Below are positions 17,127 to 24,767 of a DNA stretch of 55,171 nt, piece by piece; position 1 is the stretch's first letter, and every line of letters starts with the position of its first letter. The notes beneath the pieces are model-generated. The model had not been told where the DNA came from and ran no database searches. It saw nothing but the letters and a program-made list of their open reading frames with translations. The DNA is from Chthoniobacteraceae bacterium (GTDB lineage: Bacteria; Verrucomicrobiota; Verrucomicrobiia; Chthoniobacterales; Chthoniobacteraceae): contig CANIWM010000036.1 of NCBI GenBank assembly GCA_947471505.1, forward strand, positions 1 to 55,171. The letters run 5' to 3'. Position numbers and translations under genes: made by a program.

Positions 17127-17250
17127 CGGGGCAAAGTCCCCGTGCCTCCCGGCGCCTCGGTGGAGCTGCCGCATGTGAGCGCGGAGGATGCGGAGTTGGT
17201 GCGGCATCGGGGGCTTTTGGATGCGGTGTGCGCGCTGGAGTTTCCTTATT
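17127..17250 (+). pseudogene. Possible gene-end fragment without identity
   Basis: In the frame of the ATG at 17103, bases ~17127-17250 read VPVPPGASVELPHVSAEDAE and continue LVRHRGLLDAVCALEFP, with third positions almost all G or C. The stretch looks like real coding sequence. It has no start of its own and runs straight into the hairpin element at 17253. It is probably a stub of a gene cut by that element; I cannot name the gene. Confidence 0.3.
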
Positions 17251-17252
17251 GT

Positions 17253-17323
17253 AGAGGGGGCGTCCCGCCCCCGTGGGCGCGCCGCGTCGCAGGAGCGACG
17301 CTCGGGGCCGGGACGGCCCCCCT
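17253..17323. repeat. GC-rich cruciform (REP-like) element
   Basis: The outer arms AGAGGGGGCGTCCCGCCCCC and CGGGGCCGGGACGGCCCCCC pair with few mismatches. An inner perfect hairpin GCGTCG-CAGGAG-CGACGC occupies 17284-17301. The nested layout is that of REP/palindromic units scattered in intergenic DNA. It sits between the AT-rich island and the repeat array. Confidence 0.6.
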
Positions 17324-17398
17324 CCTTGGTCGTGAGGAAACGGGCCAACAGGTTCAAACTATATAGTTTTGCGTCTCCTGAACGCTCTGATTCCGGGT

Positions 17399-17612
17399 GT
17401 CTTTATAGAAAGTCGTCGTCGGGACGCGGCTGGGGCGGTTGTCTTTATAGATTTTTGCAATCCAGCGTCGGGGAGGCGTCTTTTTATAGAGAAAAACGGG
17501 AGGGGGCCGTCGTGGAGGCGTCTTTCTATAGAGTGGGCGGCGTTCCAGCGTTCTGGAGGCGTCTTTCTATAGAGTCAGTTGGAATCCAGCGCCGGGGAAC
17601 GGTCTTTTTATG
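17399..17612. repeat. Array of six ~41-bp degenerate tandem repeats
   Basis: Six copies of the core GTCTTT(C/T)TATAGA begin at 17399, 17441, 17478, 17520, 17561 and 17602. Spacings are 42, 37, 42, 41 and 41 bp. The second half of each unit is a looser CCAGCG..GGGGAGGC. The cores are far better kept than the spacers, and the spacing is close to four helical turns, so all cores would face the same side of the DNA. The region from 17324 to 17709 has no convincing gene otherwise: a 67-aa frame over part of the array breaks frame at the fifth repeat. Confidence 0.7.
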
Positions 17613-17709
17613 AAGATTTCCGGCTTCAAAACGACCTTGCAACGAGTCGCGATATAGCTACTTTTCGACACCGTCCTCCCCGGACATCAACAACCAACCA
17701 AACCAACCC

Positions 17710-18681
17710 ATGAGCGATAACAAAATCCAAGCCGCCATCTTGCATGGCGACCTCATTGCAAGCGTGGATGACGCGCTTGCTCCCTACAACCGCCGCAAGC
17801 TGCTCCCGTGGCAGCGCGATGAGCTGACGGCGGCAACCAACTCGGCACGCGCGGCCAACAGCGCTCTGCAACTCGCGGCGGGCGAGCAGGTGGGCGCAAG
17901 CGGGCGGGTGAAGACGGGGGAGGAACGCCTGAGCAGCTTCGTCCGCACAGTGCATAGCCATCTATTTGGTATCCCGCTGGCGGACCCCGGTGTGCCGCCG
18001 GATGCAGATACGACGGACGCGGATGAACGCAACGATGCGCTGGCGAGCCTCGGCTTTGACCAAGGCGAACTAGGCGACCTTTCGGACCGCACGAATCTTT
18101 TGCGCATCGCCGACGCAATCATCGCCAATAACGCTGCGCTGCGCCCGCTGCTGCGCGTGTCGGCGGCGACGATTTCGCGCATGGTGATTTGGCGCTCGGG
18201 CTTGGTGACGAATGTGAACATCGCCAACGGCGGTGCGCGTCAGCCGCTCACAAAAATAAAGGACGATGCGCTGGACGTGCTCGAAAATGTGCTCGCCCGC
18301 TTGCGTCTCTACATCGCCGCAGTGAGCCCGCACGGCGAATACGACCCCGCACTCGCGCTTTACGACTTCCAAGTCAAACGCCAATGGGGCGAAGCGCAAC
18401 CGCAACCAAAGCCAGGCCCAATCGGCACAATGACGTTCGACGGCACTACACGCACAGGCACTGTGGATGCACTGCCGGAGCACGCGAGTAGCGTGGTAGG
18501 CTGGCGTCAAATCCTCGGCGGGGAGCCGGAACTGGCGGGGCAAAGTGACACGGGAAGTGTGAACTTTGCAGAAGTGGGGCCGTTTATCCCGAACGGCGAT
18601 TACATGCTGTGGATGACGGGGAAAAACGGCGCAGGCTACGGCCCGGCGAGTAACAAGGTGAGCTGGAAGGCCCCGCTGTAA
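17710..18681 (+). CDS. Hypothetical protein, 323 aa, C-terminal fibronectin-III-like region
   Basis: The N-terminal ~230 residues are mostly helical and Ala/Asp/Arg-rich with no signal peptide (IASVDDALAPYNRRKLLPWQ near the start; LRIADAIIANNAALRPLL in the middle). After a proline-rich linker (QPQPKPGPIG), the last ~85 residues are predicted beta strands ending NKVSWKAPL, like a fibronectin-III-type fold. No Shine-Dalgarno is visible: the leader before the ATG is CAACCAACCAAACCAACCC. The 41-bp repeat array lies immediately upstream. I do not recognise a function. Confidence 0.7.
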   Translation: MSDNKIQAAILHGDLIASVDDALAPYNRRKLLPWQRDELTAATNSARAANSALQLAAGEQVGASGRVKTGEERLSSFVRTVHSHLFGIPLADPGVPPDADTTDADERNDALASLGFDQGELGDLSDRTNLLRIADAIIANNAALRPLLRVSAATISRMVIWRSGLVTNVNIANGGARQPLTKIKDDALDVLENVLARLRLYIAAVSPHGEYDPALALYDFQVKRQWGEAQPQPKPGPIGTMTFDGTTRTGTVDALPEHASSVVGWRQILGGEPELAGQSDTGSVNFAEVGPFIPNGDYMLWMTGKNGAGYGPASNKVSWKAPL

Positions 18682-18693
18682 ATGGAAACAGGA

Positions 18694-18799
18694 GCCCGCG
18701 AAAGTTTCGTTGGGAGTTCCGCCTTTTAGGCGGCTGTGCCCGTGTTCGACACGGGCAGGGGACCGCCTAAAGGCGGAACTCCAAACGACTTTCGCGGGC
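18694..18799. repeat. Long imperfect palindrome between convergent genes
   Basis: Left arm 18694-18733 (GCCCGCGAAAG ... TTTTAGGCGG) pairs with right arm 18763-18799 (CCGCCTAAAGGCGG ... CTTTCGCGGGC). The loop holds its own hairpin TGCCCGTG-TTCGA-CACGGGCA (18737-18757). It could serve as a two-way transcription stop for the convergent genes at 18681 and 18889, or be a REP/MITE-like element. A smaller relative with CCTAAAAG/CTTTTAGG arms lies at 23573-23605. Confidence 0.65.
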
Positions 18800-18888
18800 G
18801 ACGTTTCTATTTCCACATCTACGCACTGCGGCAGGCTGGCGGCCTTTCGTGGCAACACGGGGGGGTGGGAAAGCCTCCCTCTTTTCCG

Positions 18889-21800
18889 CTACGGCCCGAC
18901 GAGTAGGCGGTAGAAGCGGGCGGCGCTGGTGGCTCCGCCGAGGTCGGTGAAGGTGAGCGTGGTGCCGTTGCCGTTTTGCTGCCCGCCGATGGGGAGCCAT
19001 GTGCCGCCGAGGGCGGTGGTGTATTGGAGCTGGTAGGTGTGGCCGGTGTGGCCGAGGGCGGTGCAGGTGAAGTTGGCACCTGCTTTTGCGGCGGTGAGGA
19101 TGCGGCGGTCGGTATTGAGGATGACGGTGCCGTTGTTGGTGAAGTTTGGCGGTAGGTTGCTGGCGGAGGTGAGGAGGTCGAGGATGCCGTTGTTTTCGAA
19201 GGCTCCGGTGACGTCGAGCAGGCCGCTGGCGGTGAGGCGTAGGGTGCCGTTGTTCACGGTTTCGCCAGCGAGATGGAGCGAGCCGCTGATGGTGGTGCTG
19301 CCGTTGTTGACGAAGGTGCCGCTGATGCTGAAGTCGTCGCCGAGCAAGGTGAAGTTGCCGTCGTTGTTGAGGTCGCCTGTGATGCTGCTGCCGCCGAGGA
19401 CGGTGAGGGCTGCGCCGACTGCGATGTTCACGGAGTCTGTGGCGATGGCTCCGTCGTCGAGTTTCAAAGTGGCGCCGGTGGCGACGCTTGCGGTGGCGCA
19501 GGTGATGAGGCCGCTGATGTCGAGGGTGCCTTGCTCGATGGTCGTGCCGCCGTTCCAGGTGCCGTTGTGGATGGCCCATGTGCCTGCGCCGGTCTTGACG
19601 TAGTTGGTGAGGGTGGCGGTGTTTTGCTCGCTGATGGCGCCGAGAAATGTGGCGGTGCCGCCGAGTGGTGTCTTGCCGCCGATGCGGTAGGTGAGCGCGC
19701 GCCCGCCGGTGACGCCGCCGCGCAGGTAGGAGTTGGAGGGGCCGTTGAGTTCGCCGATTTCGATGGTGGTGCCGGTGCCGGTGTTGCTGATGCCGTTGAA
19801 GTAGAACGAGGTGTTGGCCGCGAGGTTCACGGTGGCGAGCGGGAGGCCGGGCCAGTAGTAGTCGGCATCGATGCGGAAGTCGCCGCCGCCAGCATCGGTG
19901 GTGACGTTGAGGGTGCCGGTGAAGGCGCTCCAGTTTCCCGTGATGTCGGCGCGAACGTAGGTGGTGAAATAGTTGAGTGTGCCGGGCCCGGAGACGTCGC
20001 CGCCGAAGCCGCAGCGTGGGGCGACTTGGAGGGTGGCGTTGCCTGCGACGTAGAGGGGATTGGGCAGCAGCCCTGCGTAGGTCGCGTCGCCGCCGCTATA
20101 CATTTTCAAAGTGCCGCCGTTGAGGGTGACGGTGCCGGTGCCGAGTCCGCTCGCGTTGGCGGTAGCGTTGGCGAGCTGGATGTTTCCGGCGTTGAGCGCG
20201 ATGCCGCCGGTGAATGTATGTGCGCCGTCGATGGTGAGTGTGCCGGTGCCGCTTTTCGCGAGGGAGCCGGTGCCGGCGAGCGTTCCTGTGCCGGTGAGTG
20301 TGTAGCCGAGGGCGGTGTTCACATTGACGACGCGCGGGGCGAGGCTGCCGGTGAGGGTGACGGTGCGGTTTGCGCTCGTGTCGTCGAGGGTGACGCTGTC
20401 GAAGGCGTAGAATGTGGAGCCGGTGAAGTTGGCCGTCGTATTGAGGTCCCACGTGGCGGCGTTGAGGGTGCCGGTCCAGACGAGGTTCGCGGTGTTGCCG
20501 GTGACGACGAGCTGGATGTAGCCGCCCGCCGCGCCGCTCGCCGTGCGGGTGAGGGCGAAGGTCTGGCGCGTGCCAGCGGGGGCGTCGGTGGTGAGGTTCA
20601 TGGCCATCCCGCTGCCGATGTTGAGCGGGATGCCAGCGGCGCATTCGATGAGTCTGTAGCTGCCCGCGCTGAGCACGCCGTCGGCAAAGGCGATGTCGAA
20701 ATTGTTCGTGCCGCTCACCATCCCCGCGCCGCCGGTGATGCTGAGTTTGTCGTTCACTCCGCCGGGCGTCGCGGAGAGCTGCATAGAGAAGTCTGTGCTC
20801 GTAGCGGTGAAGCCGCCCGACGCCGTGAGCGTGCCGATTTGCCCCGTGCCCGCGCCGGGGGAAACCTTCGCGCCGGTCTGCGTGGTGACTGCGCCGGAGT
20901 AGGTGCCCGCACCGCGCAGCGTGGCACCGCTGGCGACGGTGGTCGCGGAGGAAAGCGAGCCATTTACCGCGAGCGCGCCTGTGCTCACCGTGGTCGCGCC
21001 GGTGTAGGTATTTGCACCGCCGAGTGTGAGCGTGCCTGCACCGGTCTTCGTCAGCGTGGCACTGCCGGTGATGGTGCCCGCGAAGCTCGTGTCTGTGCCC
21101 TTTGCGCCGATGATGTAGTTCGCCGTGCCTGCATCGCCGCCTGCTAAATTCGCGCCAGAACTTGTGCCTGAGAGTGCTCCGATATTGAGCGTGTTGCCGC
21201 CGCTGTTTGTGTGTGGCTGGAGACTCACCGAGCCGCCGATGTCCACGCTCGCGCCGTCAAAGCCGTCGAACGTGCCGCCGTTGAAAATCAGCCGCACGCC
21301 CGCTCCGCCCGCGCCGCCATTTGTGAAGTTGAGGTTGCCGGTGAAGGCGGCCATCGGGCCTTTGAGGTCGGCGCGATTCACGGTGGTTTGCACGTTGTAG
21401 TTTGCCGTGCCCGCGCCGGTCAGTGCGCCGGAGTAGGCGAAGCGGTTGCCGGTGTTAAACGTCACGCTGTTGCCCGCTGGGACATCGAACGGGATGGCGA
21501 CGCCGCCGGACGTTCCCGTGGGATAGAGGTTGGTCAGCGCGGTGCCGTCGAGCATCGTAAGCACGCCACCCGCGAGCGCGCCGCCCGTGCCGATGGCGAG
21601 CACGCCTTCATCGAGCGAGCCGCCGCCCACATACGTCTGGCTGGTTGTGAGTGCTAAAGTTCCAGGGCCGCGTTTGGTGAGCGTGCCGGTTGCGGAGACG
21701 GTGCCGGTGCCGCCGAGTGTGTAGTTGCCCGTCGCGCTGACTTCTACCGTCTGCGGGGCCAGCGTGCCGGTGACGCCGACGGCTGGTTGCGCGATTCCAG

Positions 21801-23559
21801 TTTGGTCGAACGTCACGCGGTCGCCTGCGGAGAACGCGACGTTGGTGTTGTTCGAGGGGCGCAGCCAGTTCAGCGCGACGGTGTCCCACACGGCGCCCGC
21901 GCCATTCCAGATGAGGTCGCGCGGCAGGCCGGTGTTCGTCACGACGAGCGCGCACGTTTGCGTCCACGAATGCCCGGCGCTGTCCGTCACCGTGAAATCG
22001 AACCGCGCGCGGCCTGTGTAGTTCAGCGTGGGCGTGAAGGTCGCGATGCTGCCCGCGATGCTCACCGTCCCGCCCACCGCATTGCTGGAGACGAAGACCG
22101 GCGATGCCGAGAAGCCGCTCGTGAACTTCGCCATGTTCACCGCGATGCTCGTCGGCGAGCCCGCGATGTTCTTCGCCACGGTGCCGTGCGGGATGCTCTT
22201 GTAGTGGAGGTATTCCTCCAGTCGCGTGTAGCCCGCCACCGTGTTCGTGGGAAAAAACGTCGTCCCTGTGATGAACCCGCCGCTATTTGTCAGAGCCGTA
22301 TTGTGGTCCTGCGTCGCCACCGTCCAACCCAGCGCCGTTTCGTAGAAATCGGGCATCCCGTCTTTATCCGTATCCACCGGAGCGGCTGTGCTGTTCAGCG
22401 TTCCAAAGCCGCCATTCGTCAGCCCAAGCGCAGTTTCTGTCGTGATGTGCTGGCGCGTTTGCGTGACGAGATTGCTCACCATCTTCGCATCCACCTCGTC
22501 GCGAATCGCGCCGGGGTAACTCACGTCGAGCCGGAGCGCGCCTGCCTTGGAGACGATCTTTTTGAAGGCCACCGTGGGGTCATCCAGCGTCACCGGAACC
22601 CCCGTGCTCGCCACCGGAGCGCCGAGCGTCGTGTAGCTGCCGCTCACGATGCCGTAGCCTTTATCCGTGCCGTTGAGGATGCCGTCGCCATTCGAGTCGT
22701 GGCGGCAGTTGTTCAGGTAAAGCGAGAAATTGGGCACGCCATTGCGGTCGAGGCTCGCTTTCTCCAGAGCCTTCGTGCGGATGTTCCCAGCGGGCGCGAG
22801 GAAATAGCAGTTTTGCACATTCGCCTTCCATGCAGCGGGCGTGTCCGAGTCGCCCATGATGAATCCGATGTCCCAATCATACGTCACATTGTTCACCCAC
22901 TCGAGCAGGCCATTGGGCCGCGCCTTTGGGTTGCGCGTGTGGTTGTGCGACCACAGCGAATGGTGCGCTGTCGCGTGATTCTGGTCCCACAGCCCGCCGC
23001 AGGAATGCGACTCCAAGCCCCAGCCATTCAACGCCCACTGCATCGTCAGGTTTTCCGGCGGGCTGTTGAAAGAGGAGATGTTCTCGTCCGTGGAGAACTG
23101 GATGGAGATTTGGTCGAGGATGGCGTTCAGCGTCCCGCTCGAAAGGTCGATGCAGTCACCGCCCGCCGCCTTTTTCCCATATCGGAAGCGCGCGTGCCGA
23201 ATCACGATGTCGTCGCCCGAGATGATGAACGTGCCGTCCTTGAACCCGATGCCATCGCCGGGTGCTGTCTGCCCGGCGATGGTGACCTTGGATTTTGAAA
23301 GCTCGGTCTTGTTCACGTGAATGTGCCCGCTCACCGCGAAAACGATCGTGCGCCCCAGCGTCGGCACCGTCGCAATCGCATCCGCAAACGACCCCGCGCC
23401 GGAGGTGTTCAGATTCGTGACGATATACACGTCCCCGCCGCGCCCGCCCTTCGCATACCCGCCAAAGCCCTCCGCGCCGGGGAACGCCGGGATCGTCTGC
23501 GCATAAGCCGCGACGGAGAGAAGGGACGAAAGTGAAAGGAGACGGGTGAGTGACTGCAC
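18889..23559 (-). CDS. Giant exported pectate-lyase-like protein with autotransporter-associated beta-strand repeats
   Basis: A 1556-aa protein with a signal peptide (LLSLSSLLSVAAYA). Residues ~22-440 are a family-1-type pectate lyase right-handed beta-helix: AFPGAEGFGGYAKGGRGG at the start, then DDIVIRHARFRYG and the DTDKDGMPDFYETALG calcium-type motif near the end. A cadherin/Ig-like domain follows (TFTPTLNYTGRARFDFTVTD, ~520). Then come at least four autotransporter-associated beta-strand repeats, recognisable as LTK(T/R)GxGTLxL..TYxGxTxxxxGxL. The last ~60 residues (HTYQLQYTTALGGTWLPIGG) are a C-terminal strand domain. No autotransporter barrel and no PEP-CTERM tail are present, so surface retention is unexplained. 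Probable role: binding and cleaving pectic polysaccharide at the cell surface. Confidence 0.85.
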   Translation of the reverse strand: MQSLTRLLSLSSLLSVAAYAQTIPAFPGAEGFGGYAKGGRGGDVYIVTNLNTSGAGSFADAIATVPTLGRTIVFAVSGHIHVNKTELSKSKVTIAGQTAPGDGIGFKDGTFIISGDDIVIRHARFRYGKKAAGGDCIDLSSGTLNAILDQISIQFSTDENISSFNSPPENLTMQWALNGWGLESHSCGGLWDQNHATAHHSLWSHNHTRNPKARPNGLLEWVNNVTYDWDIGFIMGDSDTPAAWKANVQNCYFLAPAGNIRTKALEKASLDRNGVPNFSLYLNNCRHDSNGDGILNGTDKGYGIVSGSYTTLGAPVASTGVPVTLDDPTVAFKKIVSKAGALRLDVSYPGAIRDEVDAKMVSNLVTQTRQHITTETALGLTNGGFGTLNSTAAPVDTDKDGMPDFYETALGWTVATQDHNTALTNSGGFITGTTFFPTNTVAGYTRLEEYLHYKSIPHGTVAKNIAGSPTSIAVNMAKFTSGFSASPVFVSSNAVGGTVSIAGSIATFTPTLNYTGRARFDFTVTDSAGHSWTQTCALVVTNTGLPRDLIWNGAGAVWDTVALNWLRPSNNTNVAFSAGDRVTFDQTGIAQPAVGVTGTLAPQTVEVSATGNYTLGGTGTVSATGTLTKRGPGTLALTTSQTYVGGGSLDEGVLAIGTGGALAGGVLTMLDGTALTNLYPTGTSGGVAIPFDVPAGNSVTFNTGNRFAYSGALTGAGTANYNVQTTVNRADLKGPMAAFTGNLNFTNGGAGGAGVRLIFNGGTFDGFDGASVDIGGSVSLQPHTNSGGNTLNIGALSGTSSGANLAGGDAGTANYIIGAKGTDTSFAGTITGSATLTKTGAGTLTLGGANTYTGATTVSTGALAVNGSLSSATTVASGATLRGAGTYSGAVTTQTGAKVSPGAGTGQIGTLTASGGFTATSTDFSMQLSATPGGVNDKLSITGGAGMVSGTNNFDIAFADGVLSAGSYRLIECAAGIPLNIGSGMAMNLTTDAPAGTRQTFALTRTASGAAGGYIQLVVTGNTANLVWTGTLNAATWDLNTTANFTGSTFYAFDSVTLDDTSANRTVTLTGSLAPRVVNVNTALGYTLTGTGTLAGTGSLAKSGTGTLTIDGAHTFTGGIALNAGNIQLANATANASGLGTGTVTLNGGTLKMYSGGDATYAGLLPNPLYVAGNATLQVAPRCGFGGDVSGPGTLNYFTTYVRADITGNWSAFTGTLNVTTDAGGGDFRIDADYYWPGLPLATVNLAANTSFYFNGISNTGTGTTIEIGELNGPSNSYLRGGVTGGRALTYRIGGKTPLGGTATFLGAISEQNTATLTNYVKTGAGTWAIHNGTWNGGTTIEQGTLDISGLITCATASVATGATLKLDDGAIATDSVNIAVGAALTVLGGSSITGDLNNDGNFTLLGDDFSISGTFVNNGSTTISGSLHLAGETVNNGTLRLTASGLLDVTGAFENNGILDLLTSASNLPPNFTNNGTVILNTDRRILTAAKAGANFTCTALGHTGHTYQLQYTTALGGTWLPIGGQQNGNGTTLTFTDLGGATSAARFYRLLVGP

Positions 23560-23572
23560 GGGTGACTCTTCC

Positions 23573-23605
23573 CCTAAAAGCCGCCGTTGCGCACGGACTT
23601 TTAGG
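23573..23605. repeat. Short palindrome related to the 18694-18799 element
   Basis: CCTAAAAG (23573-23580) and CTTTTAGG (23598-23605) are perfect inverted arms, and the run TTTTAGGCGG matches the left arm of the long palindrome at the other end of the giant lyase gene. It lies just upstream of the start of that gene, in its probable leader or promoter region. Confidence 0.4.
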
Positions 23606-23628
23606 CGGTCCCGATTCTTCCCGGTGAG

Positions 23629-23916
23629 TCAGACGAATAACCAAGCAAGGGTGGTGGCTGCGAGGCAGACGAGAAGGTATGCCCTCATGCCCGGCTGCTT
23701 TAGGCTCCGCCGGAATCCGAGCCACGGTATGAAGATCGTAACGGCGACTGACGATAACCCGCAGGCTGCCCACGAAAGCGAAGCGTTTTCACCCTGCATG
23801 GGCCGAGACAGTCCGATCACCACATGGGCCGCGGCCGGGAGCAAGTTGTAGGTGATTGCGGCGGAAAACAGTGGGATGCCAATGAGCTTCCAGAGGTCGG
23901 CTTTCTTGCCGTTCAT
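23629..23916 (-). CDS. Small three-helix membrane protein, copy 1 (95 aa)
   Basis: Three hydrophobic segments: IGIPLFSAAITYNLLPAAAH, then CGLSSVAVTIFIPWLGF and YLLVCLAATTLAW. It is a close paralogue of the 109-aa protein at 24433-24762 (same MxGKKADLWKLIGIPLFSAA start) but ends earlier, at WLFV. It begins 5 bp after the stop of the lipoprotein gene. That is exactly the spacing copy 2 has to the FAD oxidoreductase gene, because the whole segment is duplicated. Function unknown. Confidence 0.6.
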   Translation of the reverse strand: MNGKKADLWKLIGIPLFSAAITYNLLPAAAHVVIGLSRPMQGENASLSWAACGLSSVAVTIFIPWLGFRRSLKQPGMRAYLLVCLAATTLAWLFV

Positions 23917-23921
23917 GTCGT

Positions 23922-24422
23922 CTATTTGACGGGTGCGAGTTGCACGGCGTCGGCGTGGATGTTTGATGCGGTGGGGTTGGCGCGTTGAAGTGTGAAGTCG
24001 CCATAGAACATCATGCAGCGCGAATCGTGAACGTGGTCGATGTGGATTGAGAGCGCGTAACCAAGTGGAGAACGACGGAAGGTGCCAGAGCCTCGGTTGG
24101 AGAAAGAGTCCTCGTAGGCGAAGCGGAGGACACCGTCAGAGCCGATGTGACCAACGCCGCTGCCGTCGGGAGCTGCGCCATGAGCATCGGGGTGAGTGGC
24201 AAGAAAATCCAAGACGTGATCGTCGCCGTTGCGCGACACCGTAACAGAGATACACACATCGCTAGGCGCGAGACCGCCATTGAACTCGTAACTGCCGATG
24301 AGGGTGTCGGTGGTCTGGATTACAGGTTTGGCTGTAGTTGGATGGCTGTGCTGCTTTGTGTCTGCGCACGCAGACAAGAGAAGTAGTGCCACAGATGCAG
24401 TTTTAGAGAGGCCGTGTTTCAT
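23922..24422 (-). CDS. Putative lipoprotein with a borrowed C-terminus (166 aa)
   Basis: The ATG at 24422 gives a lipoprotein signal with lipobox LLSAC (SVALLLLSAC). The mature domain is a small beta-rich fold (LIGSYEFNGGLAPSDVCISV; GTFRRSPLGYALSIHIDHVH). The last 13 residues, NIHADAVQLAPVK, are the same as the end of the FAD oxidoreductase two genes upstream (NIHADAVQLVPIK), apart from two conservative changes. The surrounding DNA is part of a duplicated block, so the ending was acquired by that duplication. The original stop of this gene is not visible. Function unknown. Confidence 0.65.
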   Translation of the reverse strand: MKHGLSKTASVALLLLSACADTKQHSHPTTAKPVIQTTDTLIGSYEFNGGLAPSDVCISVTVSRNGDDHVLDFLATHPDAHGAAPDGSGVGHIGSDGVLRFAYEDSFSNRGSGTFRRSPLGYALSIHIDHVHDSRCMMFYGDFTLQRANPTASNIHADAVQLAPVK

Positions 24423-24432
24423 AGATTCTGAG

Positions 24433-24762
24433 TCATAATCCTCGTCTGTATGCCTTCCACAATAGGCTGTCGAAGCCGGTGAAATACCAAGCAAGGGTGG
24501 CGGCTGCGAGGCAGACGAGAAGGTAAGCGCTCATGCCTGGCTGCTTTAGGCTCCGCCGGAATCCGAGCCACGGCATGAAGATCGTAACGGCGACTGACGA
24601 TAGCACGCAGTCTGCCCACGAAAGCGAAGCGTTTTTACCCCGCGTGGCCCGGGACATTACGCTCACCACGTTGGCTGCGACCATGAGCAGGTTGTAGGTG
24701 ATCGCGGCGGAAAACAGGGGGATGCCAATGAGCTTCCAGAGGTCGGCTTTCTTGCCGCTCAT
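24433..24762 (-). CDS. Small three-helix membrane protein, copy 2 (109 aa)
   Basis: Same architecture and start as the copy at 23629-23916, with a longer C-terminal tail (FTGFDSLLWKAYRRGL). It follows the FAD oxidoreductase stop by 5 bp, so it was probably the original position, co-expressed with that gene. No family recognised. Confidence 0.6.
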   Translation of the reverse strand: MSGKKADLWKLIGIPLFSAAITYNLLMVAANVVSVMSRATRGKNASLSWADCVLSSVAVTIFMPWLGFRRSLKQPGMSAYLLVCLAAATLAWYFTGFDSLLWKAYRRGL

Positions 24763-24767
24763 GTCGC

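Noticed and set aside
17369-17572. A 67-aa repeat protein (VFIE/LFIE/LSIE repeats) over the 41-bp array
   Set aside because: The frame holds only for the first four units because of compensating length changes, and the fifth unit brings a stop. No ribosome site.
17399-17612. CRISPR array
   Set aside because: The conserved core is only ~13 bp, the 'spacers' resemble each other, and no cas gene is near.
19273-23298. Long plus-strand open frames (624 and 503 codons) opposite the pectate-lyase/beta-repeat gene
   Set aside because: Low-complexity Gly/Ala/Glu/Val or Arg-rich products produced by the repeated codons of the real gene. No start context or domain.
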